Assembly (NCBI RefSeq): GCF_003987345.1
Contig: NZ_PIPP01000002.1
Coordinates: 1-64,000 of the forward strand
Direction: 5' to 3'
Source of the DNA: Aliidiomarina shirensis
GTDB taxonomy: Bacteria; Pseudomonadota; Gammaproteobacteria; Enterobacterales; Alteromonadaceae
Length of the DNA stretch: 64,000 nucleotides
In this document: positions 39,179 to 49,320 of the stretch, in pieces
How positions within the stretch are numbered: position 1 is the first letter of the stretch
Layout: each line of letters starts with the position of its first letter
Notes under the pieces: model-generated
The model's input: only the letters and a program-made list of their open reading frames with translations
The model's database searches: none
What the model was told of the DNA's origin: nothing
Translations under genes and position numbers: made by a program

Positions 39179-39741
39179 TCTATTATTTGAGTTTAGGCAG
39201 CAATTTAGCACCCACCGAACACATTGCCCGCGCATTGCGAGAACTGAGCGAACGCTACGGCACGGTACTAGTGCTCCCCATTGTGCGCACCCAACCTTGC
39301 GCTATCAACTCAAATAACGGCTTTCTGAATACCATCGCGGTGATTTCTAGCGATGAAAGTAGCACAGCACTAAAAAGTTGGTTAAATCGCTTAGAAATGG
39401 AACACGGCCGTGATCGCAGCGATCCTCAACGCAGCCACAAAGATAGAACACTTGATATTGATATATTACTTGGCCAAGAAAGTTTTGATTTCACAGTGGC
39501 CGAAAGCAGCCACGAATATTTTAATGAGCCCTACGTGCAAGCCTCTATTCAAGCGCTGCAAAATAGCGCTCATAATACCATCGATATCGTGCTGCCCGGC
39601 GCATCGGTTGCTTTAGGTCACCGAGCGGCCACCATCGATTTTGAGCACACTAGCGGTAATATATTCATTTGTGAGAATAGCCTCGATACCCTTCTCGATC
39701 GCTTCGAAGCCACCCTCGATAGGCAACAAGGTTTCGCTTAA
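39175..39741 (+). CDS. HPPK-like pterin pyrophosphokinase (FolK paralogue)
   Basis: This resembles 6-hydroxymethyl-7,8-dihydropterin pyrophosphokinase. The 188-residue chain begins IYYLSLGSNLAPTEHI and carries RDRSDPQRSHKDRTLDIDIL, the counterpart of the catalytic RxxPRxLDLDI element of FolK, but the GPR part is altered to SHKDR. The C-terminal 43 residues are antisense to folM and look less conserved. The start is GTG, overlapping the tesA stop by 4 bases (GTGA). The pairing with folM suggests a role in pterin metabolism, but whether it is an active kinase is open. Confidence 0.75.
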   Translation: MIYYLSLGSNLAPTEHIARALRELSERYGTVLVLPIVRTQPCAINSNNGFLNTIAVISSDESSTALKSWLNRLEMEHGRDRSDPQRSHKDRTLDIDILLGQESFDFTVAESSHEYFNEPYVQASIQALQNSAHNTIDIVLPGASVALGHRAATIDFEHTSGNIFICENSLDTLLDRFEATLDRQQGFA

Positions 39742-40371
39742 CACTTGTGCTTGTTCATTGTTTGAATGTTCCGGCAAAAATTTAATAGGCCCGGGCTGAA
39801 TGGCATTCACGCGAACTTTCGGCGCCAAGCGTTTGGCGAAGCTTAACATCAAGTTTTCCAGCCCCGCTTTCGTTGAACAATATAACGCGTATTCCTGATT
39901 CGGGTTACTCGCGTAGATATCAGTAATGTGAATGATATTGCCGCTAGGGCGCACCGATTTTTCTAGCAACGGGCCCAACGCACGATTCAGCGCCGCAGGT
40001 AATTTCATATGAATCTGGTAGAGCGCATCGTAGAACTCGCTAAAATCAGCCTCATGGGCATTATCGCGCTCGTATATGGAAGCGTTATGCAGTAAGAAAT
40101 CGAGGTGCTGATAGTTCTCTTGAACATACTCGATAGCCGCGTTCACGCTGCTATCACTGAGTGCGTTACAGACAACGATATCAAGCGCTGAATACTCCTC
40201 GGCAAGTTCAGCCAGCTCCCCTTCTCGCGTCCGTGTAAGAACGATAACGCGCCAGCCTTGCGCTAACAACGCTCGGCTCATGTGCAAACCTAAACGGCGG
40301 CCAGCACCGGTAATGAACGCCACAGGTTGCTCGGAAGATACTGATGAAGTTGCTGCTAGAGAATATGGCAA
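39613..40371 (-). CDS. folM: Dihydromonapterin reductase FolM (SDR family)
   Basis: FolM reduces dihydromonapterin and, weakly, dihydrofolate. The 252-residue short-chain dehydrogenase has the cofactor motif ITGAGRRLGLHMSRAL (about 20-35), NAS at HNASIYE, the catalytic Tyr-Lys in YALYCSTKAGLEN, and the C-terminal ILKIDGGRS-like end (VLKIDGGRSVT). The Arg in GAGRR fits NADPH use. It is convergent with the folK-like gene, with 129 bases of overlapping coding sequence, so there is no room for a terminator between them. Confidence 0.88.
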   Translation of the reverse strand: MPYSLAATSSVSSEQPVAFITGAGRRLGLHMSRALLAQGWRVIVLTRTREGELAELAEEYSALDIVVCNALSDSSVNAAIEYVQENYQHLDFLLHNASIYERDNAHEADFSEFYDALYQIHMKLPAALNRALGPLLEKSVRPSGNIIHITDIYASNPNQEYALYCSTKAGLENLMLSFAKRLAPKVRVNAIQPGPIKFLPEHSNNEQAQVLSETLLPIEGGFEAIEKGIEAILTNEYITASVLKIDGGRSVT

Positions 40372-40441
40372 AGAGAATCCCTCAATTGAAAACCTAATAA
40401 TGCATAGCTTAACGGATTCTTAGAAAAAGCAGATCACAAAA

Positions 40442-40468
40442 ACGCAAAAACCCGCTAAAAGCGGGCAT
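40442..40468 (-). terminator. Terminator of the tRNA-Ala/tRNA-Glu operon
   Basis: CCCGC (40451-40455) and GCGGG (40461-40465) form a short stem. On the minus strand TTTTTGCGTT follows, as expected for a terminator 60 bases after the last tRNA-Glu. Confidence 0.75.
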
Positions 40469-40528
40469 TTTGTTTCTAACTATTTTGCGGTAATTGCTCA
40501 GTTTGAGTTACCGAGTTTGCTTTGAAAG

Positions 40529-40604
40529 TGGCGTCCCCTAGGGGATTCGAACCCCTGTTACCGCCGTGAAAGGGCGGTGTCCTAGGCCTCTAGACGAAGG
40601 GGAC
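40529..40604 (-). tRNA. tRNA-Glu (anticodon TTC), third copy
   Basis: A 76-base cloverleaf with GTCCCCT/AGGGGAC acceptor arms, anticodon TTC in CCGCCCTTTCACGGCGG and an encoded CCA. It is identical to the two copies upstream. Confidence 0.97.
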
Positions 40605-40631
40605 TAGTCACTTCAAAACATATCACAAAAT

Positions 40632-40707
40632 TGGCGTCCCCTAGGGGATTCGAACCCCTGTTACCGCCGTGAAAGGGCGGTGTCCTAGGCCTCTAGACGA
40701 AGGGGAC
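40632..40707 (-). tRNA. tRNA-Glu (anticodon TTC), second copy
   Basis: The same 76-base sequence as its neighbours, with an encoded CCA. Spacers of 27 and 25 bases separate the three copies. Confidence 0.97.
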
Positions 40708-40732
40708 GCAGCATTTGTGAGTGTAAGCAGAT

Positions 40733-40808
40733 TGGCGTCCCCTAGGGGATTCGAACCCCTGTTACCGCCGTGAAAGGGCGGTGTCCTAGGCCTCTAGACG
40801 AAGGGGAC
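40733..40808 (-). tRNA. tRNA-Glu (anticodon TTC), first copy
   Basis: The same 76-base sequence with an encoded CCA, located 78 bases downstream of tRNA-Ala in the direction of transcription. Confidence 0.97.
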
Positions 40809-40886
40809 GCATTTCTGTTTACGCTGCAAAACTTTTCACGTTGGTTATCATTTGCCGAGATTTACGCTATTTGCGTAACAAGCAAA

Positions 40887-40962
<76 letters not shown>

Positions 40963-41017
40963 AGATAACCAGATTTTGCAGTTTGCCACCAGGACTTCAT
41001 CCCTGACAGCGAGGCGC

Positions 41018-41046
41018 ATTCTATGAATAGCCCGCTGAAGTGTCAA
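41018..41046 (-). promoter_or_regulatory. Promoter of the tRNA-Ala/tRNA-Glu operon
   Basis: On the minus strand TTGACA (41041-41046) and TAGAAT (41018-41023) are 17 bases apart, followed by GCGCCTCGC, a GC-rich discriminator typical of stringently controlled stable-RNA promoters. Confidence 0.85.
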
Positions 41047-41143
41047 CTTTTTTTTCGGACTTATTGACTGTTCGCCTATTTTTTTACCAATCTGATCTGT
41101 TTTTCAACAAATCAACCCAATTTCAGGCCTAATTGCGGAAAAA

Positions 41144-41791
41144 TTAATCATCCGATTCTTCATCAGAATAATACTGATAAATTGGATCTAAGCCTTCTTT
41201 ACCGGTAATGGTAACCCCTAAATCACGCACTAAGCCATCACGAACGCTATAGCACCAGCCGTGAATACTCAGCTTCTGGCCACGATCCCAAGCTTCTTGA
41301 ATAATATGGTTTTTTGATAGGTTATGAACCTGCTCAATAACGTTGAGCTCACACATTCTATCGAAGCGTTCATCGTAAGGCAGATTTAACAACTTCGGCT
41401 CATTAGTGCGGTAAATATCCTTTATCGGATGCAACCAATGATCCACCAAACCATGGCGGCTAGTTTCCATAGCGGCTTGCACACCACCGCAACCATAGTG
41501 GCCGACCACAAGCACGTGCTTCACTTGCAGATTGAGCACCGCAAACTCGATAACCGCTAAACAGTTGAAATCGGTTTGAATCACTTGGTTTGCCACATTC
41601 CGATGCACAAACACTTCACCCGGGGCCATACCCACAATTTGGTTTGCTGGAACACGGCTATCAGAACAGCCTATCCACAAATACTCAGGCTTTTGCTGAT
41701 TCACTAAACGATTAAAATATTCCGGATCCTGCTCAAGTTGAGATTTCGCCCAACTTTTATTATTTGCCAGTAAATCACGAATCTTCGGCAT
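41144..41791 (-). CDS. can: Beta-class carbonic anhydrase
   Basis: This enzyme interconverts carbon dioxide and bicarbonate. The 215-residue protein has all zinc ligands and catalytic residues of the family: Cys42, Asp44 and Arg46 in GCSDSRVP, His98 and Cys101 in GHYGCGGV, at the same residue numbers as E. coli Can. Its start overlaps the last base of gltX (one-base overlap), implying translational coupling. Confidence 0.97.
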   Translation of the reverse strand: MPKIRDLLANNKSWAKSQLEQDPEYFNRLVNQQKPEYLWIGCSDSRVPANQIVGMAPGEVFVHRNVANQVIQTDFNCLAVIEFAVLNLQVKHVLVVGHYGCGGVQAAMETSRHGLVDHWLHPIKDIYRTNEPKLLNLPYDERFDRMCELNVIEQVHNLSKNHIIQEAWDRGQKLSIHGWCYSVRDGLVRDLGVTITGKEGLDPIYQYYSDEESDD

Positions 41792-43215
41792 TAATTGTTC
41801 TCCTCGCGAGCACGAATAAATTCAAGCGCGAGATCAATACGTTCAACCACAGTGTGCCGCGGAATTTGCGCTAATGTAGCATCGAGTGAAGGCGAATTTC
41901 CGCCCCCCGTTGCCGCAACACGCAACGGCATCCCTACTTTGCCCATGCCAATATCAAGCGCTGTGCAAGTATCTTGAATCGCTTGCTGCACCGCTTCGGT
42001 TGTCCAGGTGCTCATGGCATCGAAACGATCACGAATATCTTGCAAGGCTTCTTTCGCTACCGGCCGCAAATGCTTTTTCGCAGCTTGTGCTTCAAATTCC
42101 GTAACAGGTTCAAAGAAGTAACGGCTGATCTCGGCCATTTCTTTTAACGTTTTTACACGATCTGCCTGTAGTTTGACTACCTCGACCAGTTCAGGTCCGC
42201 TCTCTGTGGCTACCCCTAAGCGAGCAAAATGCCATGCCAATTCAGCCGCCACTTGCTCAGCTGGCAAGGTTTTCATGTAATGTTGGTTTAGCCAGTTTAG
42301 TTTCTCAGTGTTAAACGCTGAAGCGGCTTTATTAATATCACTGAGTTTAAAAATTTTAATTAATTCTTCGCGGCTGAAAATTTCCTGATCGCCATGCGAC
42401 CAACCTAAGCGTACCAAGTAGTTAATTACCGCATCGGCCAAGTAACCGTTATCGCGATATTCAGTAACACTCACTGCGCCGTGGCGCTTAGAAAGTTTCT
42501 TGCCATCATCGCCTAAAATCATCGAAACGTGCGCATATTCAGGAATTGGCGCACCTAACGCAGCTAAAATATTAATCTGCCGAGGCGTATTGTTAATATG
42601 ATCTTCACCACGTACAACGTGAGTAATGCCCATATCCCAATCATCTACCACAACACAGAAATTATAAGTTGGCGTGCCATCGGTACGTGCAATAATCAAA
42701 TCATCGAGTTCTTTATTCGCAATCTCAATACGCCCACGAATGTGATCATCAAACACTACCGAACCATCTTGTGGATTCAGAAAACGAATTACGTGTGGCT
42801 TACCTTCGTGTTCCGCTTTTTGCTCGGCCGTTAAGTTGCGGCATTTGCCATCGTAACGAGGCTTGAGGCCTGCTTCCATTTGCTCTTCGCGCATTTTTTC
42901 TAAACGCTCATGGGAGCAATAGCACTTATATGCTTTATCTTCAGCTAGAAGCGCGTCAATAAGTTGCTTATACCGATCGAAACGCTGGGTTTGATAAATA
43001 GGCTCTTCATCCCAGGTAAGGCCAAGCCACTGCATTCCCTCAAAAATGGCATCGATCGCTGATTGGGTTGAACGTTCGCGATCTGTATCTTCGATTCGCA
43101 GTACAAACTTACCACCAGCAGCGCGAGCTACTAGCCAAGCATAAAGGGCTGTACGGGCGCCACCTACGTGTAAATATCCTGTGGGGCTTGGTGCAAAACG
43201 AGAAACAACTGACAT
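41791..43215 (-). CDS. gltX: Glutamyl-tRNA synthetase
   Basis: GltX charges tRNA-Glu. The 474-residue class I enzyme has the HIGH-type motif in [17 protein letters not shown] (about 9-25), [15 protein letters not shown]-type contacts and KLSKRHG (the KMSKS counterpart) near 240. A zinc-site segment with CYCSHERL...KCRN is visible at about 98-127. AGGAAAA precedes the ATG. Its 5' region carries five 14-bp tandem units. Three tRNA-Glu genes lie downstream, past can and tRNA-Ala. Confidence 0.97.
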   Translation of the reverse strand: MSVVSRFAPSPTGYLHVGGARTALYAWLVARAAGGKFVLRIEDTDRERSTQSAIDAIFEGMQWLGLTWDEEPIYQTQRFDRYKQLIDALLAEDKAYKCYCSHERLEKMREEQMEAGLKPRYDGKCRNLTAEQKAEHEGKPHVIRFLNPQDGSVVFDDHIRGRIEIANKELDDLIIARTDGTPTYNFCVVVDDWDMGITHVVRGEDHINNTPRQINILAALGAPIPEYAHVSMILGDDGKKLSKRHGAVSVTEYRDNGYLADAVINYLVRLGWSHGDQEIFSREELIKIFKLSDINKAASAFNTEKLNWLNQHYMKTLPAEQVAAELAWHFARLGVATESGPELVEVVKLQADRVKTLKEMAEISRYFFEPVTEFEAQAAKKHLRPVAKEALQDIRDRFDAMSTWTTEAVQQAIQDTCTALDIGMGKVGMPLRVAATGGGNSPSLDATLAQIPRHTVVERIDLALEFIRAREENN

Positions 43216-43230
43216 AGTTCATTTTCCTGT

Positions 43231-43300
43231 GGGTGTTTTGTGAACATTAATTTGTGAATATTAATTAGTGAACATAGTTTGAAGAACACAAATTAGTGAA
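43231..43300 (-). repeat. Five degenerate 14-bp tandem units in the gltX 5' region
   Basis: On the plus strand five consecutive 14-base units all end in GTGAA or AGAA (43231-43244, 43245-43258, 43259-43272, 43273-43286 and 43287-43300). They lie between the gltX -10-like site at 43309 and its Shine-Dalgarno, so they would be in the mRNA leader. Confidence 0.8.
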
Positions 43301-43308
43301 TGGGCGCA

Positions 43309-43317
43309 ATTATAACA
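43309..43317 (-). promoter_or_regulatory. Probable extended -10 promoter of gltX
   Basis: On the minus strand TGTTATAAT gives a perfect TATAAT (43309-43314) with an upstream TGn extension. No good -35 is visible. Confidence 0.45.
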
Positions 43318-43453
43318 GAATTATCTAGGCCACTACACTGATCCACTTTCGGGTTCTGGGCCTATTCATAGCAATAGATAGTTTGTTGAACACACTAAGC
43401 CTATACTGGCTATATACAACAATAATGATAATCCCACAGCGAGGAACACCCCT

Positions 43454-43846
43454 GTGAACATAATATTCACTACTTTATTTATTACAATGCTACTGCCATT
43501 TTTAGCAAAAGCGCCTTTGGTGATTGCGATGAACCGCCAACCCGGTGGTTACAACAACAGAAACCCAAGAAAGCAGCAAGCTGGATTATCTGGTTTTGGG
43601 GAACGCGCAACAGCGGCCCACTACAACAGTTTTGAAGCGCTTGTTATCTATGCGAGTGCAGTGTTGGCGGTTGCTTACATGGGTACTGCCGATACAATTG
43701 CGATAACACTGGCTTGGGTATTCGTAGCTTCGCGTGTGCTTTATTTAGTTTGCTATTGGTATGATCGCAGCACCATACGCTCACTCGTATGGCTTGTAGG
43801 CATAGTAGCAGCCTTTGTAATGGCTGGCCGGGCAATTTGGGGATAG
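43454..43846 (+). CDS. MAPEG-family membrane protein
   Basis: This is a small membrane protein of the MAPEG (eicosanoid and glutathione metabolism) superfamily. The 130-residue chain has four predicted helices. ALAWVFVASRVLYLVCYWYDRSTIRSLVW in its second half carries the family Arg-rich helix ends, and ERATAAHYNSFEALVIYASAV matches the MAPEG middle. The substrate is unknown for bacterial members. The start is GTG with GAGGAA about 7 bases upstream. It is divergent from gltX. Confidence 0.85.
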   Translation: MNIIFTTLFITMLLPFLAKAPLVIAMNRQPGGYNNRNPRKQQAGLSGFGERATAAHYNSFEALVIYASAVLAVAYMGTADTIAITLAWVFVASRVLYLVCYWYDRSTIRSLVWLVGIVAAFVMAGRAIWG

Positions 43847-43877
43847 CGTGTAGTAAGCGCACCTAAAAATCAGCTAT

Positions 43878-43914
43878 AAAAAAACGCCCTTTAATCGCTT
43901 AAAGGGCGTTTTTC
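43878..43914. terminator. Bidirectional terminator between the MAPEG gene and the tRNA-Val cluster
   Basis: AAACGCCCTTTAA and TTAAAGGGCGTTT arms are separated by a short loop and flanked by A and T runs, suited to both converging transcripts. Confidence 0.85.
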
Positions 43915-43920
43915 TGTATC

Positions 43921-43996
43921 TGGTGGATGGTACTGGGCTCGAACCAGTGACCCCCGCCTTGTAAGGGCGGTGCTCTCCCAGCTGAGCTAACCATCC
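43921..43996 (-). tRNA. tRNA-Val (anticodon TAC), third copy
   Basis: A 76-base cloverleaf with GGATGGT acceptor arm, anticodon TAC in CCGCCCTTACAAGGCGG and an encoded CCA. It is identical to the two copies upstream. Confidence 0.97.
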
Positions 43997-44055
43997 TGGG
44001 ATCTTGCTTGCACTCGCAAAGCTCGTTCTATTACTTAAGCACTGCGATTAAAATT

Positions 44056-44131
44056 TGGTGGATGGTACTGGGCTCGAACCAGTGACCCCCGCCTTGTAAG
44101 GGCGGTGCTCTCCCAGCTGAGCTAACCATCC
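44056..44131 (-). tRNA. tRNA-Val (anticodon TAC), second copy
   Basis: The same 76-base sequence with an encoded CCA. Spacers of about 60 bases separate the copies. Confidence 0.97.
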
Positions 44132-44191
44132 TGGGATACTTCTTAAATGCTAACCTAAAACACTAGCTTAAAATCCAGCGCTTGGCGAATT

Positions 44192-44267
44192 TGGTGGATG
44201 GTACTGGGCTCGAACCAGTGACCCCCGCCTTGTAAGGGCGGTGCTCTCCCAGCTGAGCTAACCATCC
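44192..44267 (-). tRNA. tRNA-Val (anticodon TAC), first copy
   Basis: The same 76-base sequence with an encoded CCA, about 26 bases downstream of a consensus promoter. Confidence 0.97.
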
Positions 44268-44292
44268 ACATTTCGCTGAGTTGCAGGCCGCT

Positions 44293-44320
44293 ATTATAGG
44301 GATGCGGCGAAAGCTGTCAA
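44293..44320 (-). promoter_or_regulatory. Consensus promoter of the tRNA-Val cluster
   Basis: On the minus strand TTGACA (44315-44320) and TATAAT (44293-44298) are both perfect, 16 bases apart, followed by a GC-rich AGCGGCC discriminator. Confidence 0.9.
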
Positions 44321-44377
44321 CCGCAATTTGCCTGCTTTTATCTTAACTGCCGATTTTTACACCATTTCGCCGAGAAA

Positions 44378-46399
44378 TTAACCGTGCGTTTTTAACTGTT
44401 CACGCAATTGCTTCAATTCATCACGCATTTTCGCCGCCTTTTCAAACTCCAAATCCTTTGCTGCTTGATACATGTTCTTCTCGCGTACACTAATTTCTTG
44501 CATCAATTCTTTCGGATCGCGATATTCTGGAATGCGAATGCCAGCACCTGCCGCCGCAACGCGTTCTTTATCACGTTTCCGTTTCGCTGCACCACCACCA
44601 AGATCCATAACATCGGTAACCCGTTTATTCAAACCTTGCGGGGTTATGCCATGCTCTACATTATAGGCAACTTGTTTCGCTCGGCGTCGATCGGTTTCAT
44701 CCATCGCTCGTTGCATCGAGCCGGTAATTCGGTCGGCGTAAAGAATTGCTTTGCCATTCACATTTCTCGCAGCGCGGCCAATGGTTTGAATTAACGAACG
44801 TTCCGCGCGCAAGAAACCTTCTTTATCCGCATCTAATATCGCTACCAACGAAACTTCAGGAATATCTAAGCCTTCCCGTAGCAAGTTAATGCCAATTAGG
44901 GCATCAAACTCGCCTAAACGCAGATCGCGGATAATTTCCATACGCTCTACGGTATCAATATCGGAATGCAAGTAACGTACACGAATACCATGTTCATCAA
45001 GATAATCAGCTAAATCTTCCGACATCCGCTTAGTAAGCGTGGTAACTAATACCCGCTCGCCTTTTGCCGCGCGAATACGAATTTCCGACATCACATCGTC
45101 TACCTGCGTAGCCACTGGCCGAATCTCAATTTCCGGATCAATAAGCCCTGTTGGCCGCACCACTTGCTCAACAACATCGCCACCACATTTCTCTACTTCA
45201 TAGTTGCCTGGCGTTGCCGAAACATAAATGGTTTGTGGTGAAATAGCTTCGAATTCCGCAAATTTCAGTGGCCGGTTATCCAGTGCTGAAGGCAAGCGAA
45301 AACCATAACCAACTAAATTTTCTTTACGTGAACGATCGCCTTTGTACATCGCGCCCACTTGCGAAACGGTAACGTGCGATTCATCGATAATTAGTAAAGC
45401 ATCATCCGGCAAGTAATCCATCAAGGTTGGTGGTGGCTCGCCCGGAGCTCGGCCCGAGAGATAACGTGAGTAGTTCTCAATGCCCGAGCAATAGCCAAGC
45501 TCCAACATCATTTCGATATCAAACTGGGTGCGTTCGCGAATACGCTGCTCTTCGATAAGCTTATTTTCACCTATAAATTGTTCCCGGCGATCTTTAAGTT
45601 CTTCTTTAATACGATCAATCGCCTCAACTATTTTATCGCGCGGCGTTACATAGTGGGTTTTCGGATACACAGTGAAACGTGCCAAATCAGCCTGCAGTAC
45701 TTGCCCGGTAAGTGGTTCAAACAAGCTTATGCGTTCAATTTCATCATCAAAAATTTCAATGCGTACGGCGGTATCATCGGATTCTGCCGGGAATACATCA
45801 ATCACTTCCCCACGCACACGGTAAGTACCGCGGGTAAAGGCTTCATCATTACGTTTGTATTGAATTGTAGCGAGATTGCGAATGATATCGCGCGGATCAA
45901 TAATATCGCCGCGGCGAATGTGCAGCATCATTTTGCGATAGGATTGCGGATCACCCAAACCGTAAATAGCCGAAACCGAAGCAATAAGCACAACATCGCG
46001 GCGCTCCATTAATGCCTTGGTAGCCGATAAGCGCATTTGCTCAATGTGCTCGTTAATCGAGGCATCTTTTTCAATAAAAGTATCGGTAGTAGGCACGTAG
46101 GCTTCTGGCTGATAATAATCGTAGTAAGAAACAAAATATTCCACCGCGTTATTCGGGAAAAACTCTTTCATTTCACCATATAACTGCGCCGCCAACGTTT
46201 TGTTATGGGCCAAAATCAACGTTGGCCGATTCGTGCTAGCAATTACGTTTGCCATGGTAAAGGTTTTGCCTGAACCGGTAACCCCCAGCAAGGTTTGCTG
46301 TGCTAAGCCCGCATCAAGGTTTTCAATCAGCTTGCTAATGGCTTTGGGTTGATCGCCAGCAGGCTGATAATCTGAAACTAGCTTAAAATCACGCGCCAT
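44378..46399 (-). CDS. uvrB: Excinuclease ABC subunit UvrB
   Basis: UvrB is the damage-verifying helicase-like subunit of nucleotide excision repair. From the chosen ATG (MARDFKLV) it has 673 residues: Walker [11 protein letters not shown] near 39, the damage-gripping beta-hairpin region [21 protein letters not shown], helicase motifs ending QTIGRAARN, and a C-terminal UVR domain ([20 protein letters not shown]). AAGGAG lies 6 bases before this ATG; an in-frame ATG seven codons earlier lacks one. It overlaps the end of the MATE gene by 11 bases. Confidence 0.97.
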   Translation of the reverse strand: MARDFKLVSDYQPAGDQPKAISKLIENLDAGLAQQTLLGVTGSGKTFTMANVIASTNRPTLILAHNKTLAAQLYGEMKEFFPNNAVEYFVSYYDYYQPEAYVPTTDTFIEKDASINEHIEQMRLSATKALMERRDVVLIASVSAIYGLGDPQSYRKMMLHIRRGDIIDPRDIIRNLATIQYKRNDEAFTRGTYRVRGEVIDVFPAESDDTAVRIEIFDDEIERISLFEPLTGQVLQADLARFTVYPKTHYVTPRDKIVEAIDRIKEELKDRREQFIGENKLIEEQRIRERTQFDIEMMLELGYCSGIENYSRYLSGRAPGEPPPTLMDYLPDDALLIIDESHVTVSQVGAMYKGDRSRKENLVGYGFRLPSALDNRPLKFAEFEAISPQTIYVSATPGNYEVEKCGGDVVEQVVRPTGLIDPEIEIRPVATQVDDVMSEIRIRAAKGERVLVTTLTKRMSEDLADYLDEHGIRVRYLHSDIDTVERMEIIRDLRLGEFDALIGINLLREGLDIPEVSLVAILDADKEGFLRAERSLIQTIGRAARNVNGKAILYADRITGSMQRAMDETDRRRAKQVAYNVEHGITPQGLNKRVTDVMDLGGGAAKRKRDKERVAAAGAGIRIPEYRDPKELMQEISVREKNMYQAAKDLEFEKAAKMRDELKQLREQLKTHG

Positions 46400-47849
46400 G
46401 CTGTTCTCCTTTCGGTTCATTCGCGGTAGCCGTCGCTACCGCACTTGCAGGTACTAAGCGCCCTGCTTGCCCATTTGTTTCCCGCATAAACCAGCGATAA
46501 GCCAGCCAAGCGGTTATTACGTTCGCCAATACCCCGCCGGCAAACATTCCCGGCAAACCGGCAAGCGTATTACCAAGCCAGGAAAGAGGCACAAACATAA
46601 CAAACAAACGCACTAGGCTCAGCACTAACGCTTGCATGGGCAAGTGCAGTGCATTTAATGAAGAATTAGTAAGAATAATCCAACCTTGGACGCCATAACC
46701 TAATGGCATAATCCATACAAACAAAGCGAGCACTCGCGCCACTTCAGCATCGCGCGCAAACGCGAGTTGAATTACCGGCAGCAGCGCCAGCATTAATAAA
46801 TAAACGGCTGCTTGTAGTAACAGAATAAGTTTGAGTGCAGTTTTATACGCGGCTTGTACGCGTTGGATCTTACCGGCACCAAAGTTTTGGCTGATAAACG
46901 GTGGCAGCGACATAGAAAGCGCCAGAATAACTACCGATGCAATTGATTCAATACGTGAGCCCGCACCAAACGCAGCTACAGCCGGAGCACCGTGCGTTGC
47001 AACAATAGCGGTAAGCACACCCATTGCAATTGGTGTAAGCATATTGGCACTCGCGGCCGGCAACCCAATGCGGAGTAATTGCTTCGATGCACGCCAAAAA
47101 TCAATAAAGCCGGGTGGTAACGGTTCAATTAAACGCTTGCGCCAAACCAAAAGATAAATAATCGCAGCAAAACCGATCAGCCAAGAACCCACGCTTGCAT
47201 AAGCAGCACCCTGCATTCCCATTGCCGGAATCGGGCCCCAACCAAAAATCAGAATAGGATCTAATATGGCATTTACTAAACCACCGCCCGCCATGATCAG
47301 CGATGGTGTTTTGGTATCACCCGAGGCACGCAGAATACTGTTACCTACCATCGGCAACACTAGAAATATAGCGCCCAAGAACCAAATATTCATGTAAGCA
47401 TCGATCAGCGGCTGAATTTCCGGTGTGGCGCCCAGCATGGCGAAAATCGGCCGCGAAAAAATAAAGCCAAATAACGCCAGTAATCCAACTAAAATGGCAG
47501 AAAGCCACAGTGCCGTACTGCCACTATTGCGTGCCTCTTCATCTTCGTTGGCACCCAACTTACGGGCGATCACCGCCGAAGTGCCAATCCCTAAACCAAT
47601 AGTTAAACTAATCACAGTAAAAGTAACTGGAAAGGTAAAGCCAATTGCAGCGAGTGATTCAGTGCCTAAAAGGCTAATAAAGAAGGTATCCACCAAATTA
47701 AAACTGATGAGTGTGGCCACACCCGCAATCATAGGCCACGTCATTGCCCACAAGGTAGGCGTTATCGGGCCATTAAGCATTTGCTGTGATTTCTGTGTGG
47801 ATGCCGCCGAGCGCATACCATCTCCTCGAACTACTGGGCTGGTGGCCAC
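46389..47849 (-). CDS. MATE family efflux transporter
   Basis: This is a cation-coupled multidrug/toxin exporter. The 486-residue protein has twelve predicted membrane helices in two homologous halves, with the family signatures [27 protein letters not shown] at about 33-59, [35 protein letters not shown] in the first half and FGAGSRIE in the second. The substrate is unknown. It overlaps uvrB by 11 bases, so the two may share a transcript. Confidence 0.92.
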   Translation of the reverse strand: MATSPVVRGDGMRSAASTQKSQQMLNGPITPTLWAMTWPMIAGVATLISFNLVDTFFISLLGTESLAAIGFTFPVTFTVISLTIGLGIGTSAVIARKLGANEDEEARNSGSTALWLSAILVGLLALFGFIFSRPIFAMLGATPEIQPLIDAYMNIWFLGAIFLVLPMVGNSILRASGDTKTPSLIMAGGGLVNAILDPILIFGWGPIPAMGMQGAAYASVGSWLIGFAAIIYLLVWRKRLIEPLPPGFIDFWRASKQLLRIGLPAASANMLTPIAMGVLTAIVATHGAPAVAAFGAGSRIESIASVVILALSMSLPPFISQNFGAGKIQRVQAAYKTALKLILLLQAAVYLLMLALLPVIQLAFARDAEVARVLALFVWIMPLGYGVQGWIILTNSSLNALHLPMQALVLSLVRLFVMFVPLSWLGNTLAGLPGMFAGGVLANVITAWLAYRWFMRETNGQAGRLVPASAVATATANEPKGEQHGA

Positions 47850-48055
47850 ATGAATCGTGCAAAAAACTTGCTGAAATCGAACTTCAGCGCACGTTCTGTG
47901 AAGCCTTTAGGAAAGCCTGATACTATACCCGAATTACCGCATAAACACCACGTTCAAGCTATTTCTGCCGCTGGACTTTTAGCCTCACTCCACATATAGT
48001 TAGCGGCCAGTGCTCACATCTTTTTTTCATAAAAAACTACGTTAACAGGTGCCTT

Positions 48056-49246
48056 GTGGATTACAAACTTTCCAAGCGCGTCAATGCTATTAAACCATCT
48101 CCAACCTTGGCTGTTAGCCAAAAAGCTGCCGAATTAAAAGCAGCGGGTGCCGATGTTATTGGTTTAGGTGTTGGTGAGCCAGATTTTACTACCCCAAAAT
48201 TTATCTGTGATGCGGCCAAAGCAGCTATCGATGCTGGCCACACACGGTATACCGCAGTTGATGGCATTCCTGAGTTGAAAAAAGCGGTTTGCGCTAAGTT
48301 CGCCCGCGATAATCAACTGCAGTATGAACCAAACCAAATTCTTGTTTCAGCTGGCGGCAAGCATAGTATCTTTAATCTACTCACGGCTTGGCTTGATGAA
48401 GGCGATGAAGTGGTGATTCCTGCCCCATATTGGGTTTCTTACCCCGACATGACATTACTGGTAGGCGCAAAGCCGGTAGTGATAGAAGCTGGCATTGAGC
48501 AATCTTATAAAATTACTGCAGAGCAGCTCGATGCCGCGATTACCGCAAAAACTAAATTACTGTTTTTGAATAGCCCTTCAAACCCAACCGGAATGGCCTA
48601 CAGCGCGGAAGAGTTAAAAGCGTTAGCGGAAGTATTACGTAAGCACCCACAGGTATTAATTGCCACCGATGATATGTATGAACATATTTTGTGGACAGAA
48701 GCGCCGTTTGTGAATTTACCTATGGTGGCTCCAGATCTAATGGAACGCACCGTAATACTCTCGGGTGTATCTAAAGCGTATGCGATGACCGGCTGGCGAA
48801 TCGGCTATGCCGCGGGCCCGAAAGCCATTATTGCAGCAATGAAGAAAGTACAATCGCAAAGTACATCGAACCCGGCATCGATTTCTCAGTATGCGGCGCT
48901 TGCTGCCTTAAATGGCGATCAAAGCTTTATCGGTGAGATGGTTACTGAATTTCGCGCGCGCCACGATAAACTCGTTGAAGGCTTAAGCCAGATTCCTGGG
49001 TTAAAAGTAATTGCTGGCGATGGCACTTTCTACGCTTTTCCAAATATCGAGGGCTTGATGGCGAAAGTGGGCGTAGAAACCGATGTAGAGCTTTGCGAAC
49101 GTTTATTGAGTGAGGCTAACGTAGCGTTGGTTCCAGGCTCAGCATTTGGCTCTCCGGGCCATTTCCGCCTTTCTTTCGCTGCCAGCCGTGAAGTGTTAGC
49201 AGAAGCCGTTAAGCGAATTGCAAAATTTGCCGCTGATTACCAATAA
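48056..49246 (+). CDS. Class I aspartate aminotransferase
   Basis: This is a PLP-dependent aminotransferase that converts aspartate and 2-oxoglutarate to oxaloacetate and glutamate; many members also act on prephenate. The 396-residue chain has LGVGEPDFTTPKF near 37, NSPSNPTGMAYS, and the PLP lysine Lys240 in LSGVSKAYAMTGWRIGY. It is of the class I beta type (400 residues) rather than the E. coli AspC type. The start is GTG. It is monocistronic, closed by a strong terminator. Confidence 0.9.
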   Translation: MDYKLSKRVNAIKPSPTLAVSQKAAELKAAGADVIGLGVGEPDFTTPKFICDAAKAAIDAGHTRYTAVDGIPELKKAVCAKFARDNQLQYEPNQILVSAGGKHSIFNLLTAWLDEGDEVVIPAPYWVSYPDMTLLVGAKPVVIEAGIEQSYKITAEQLDAAITAKTKLLFLNSPSNPTGMAYSAEELKALAEVLRKHPQVLIATDDMYEHILWTEAPFVNLPMVAPDLMERTVILSGVSKAYAMTGWRIGYAAGPKAIIAAMKKVQSQSTSNPASISQYAALAALNGDQSFIGEMVTEFRARHDKLVEGLSQIPGLKVIAGDGTFYAFPNIEGLMAKVGVETDVELCERLLSEANVALVPGSAFGSPGHFRLSFAASREVLAEAVKRIAKFAADYQ

Positions 49247-49278
49247 ACGAACCCCGTCGGTTGTATCTTACAATCACT

Positions 49279-49320
49279 AAAAAGGCGTTGGCGATTCATA
49301 TCGCCAACGCCTTTTGCTTT
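49279..49320 (+). terminator. Intrinsic terminator after the aminotransferase gene
   Basis: GGCGTTGGCGAT (49284-49295) and ATCGCCAACGCC (49300-49311) pair perfectly around a four-base loop, followed by TTTTGCTTTT. Confidence 0.9.

Noticed and set aside
40529-40808. CRISPR-like array of identical units
   Set aside because: The units are complete tRNA-Glu genes with cloverleaf folding and CCA ends. The same applies to the tRNA-Val copies at 43921-44267.
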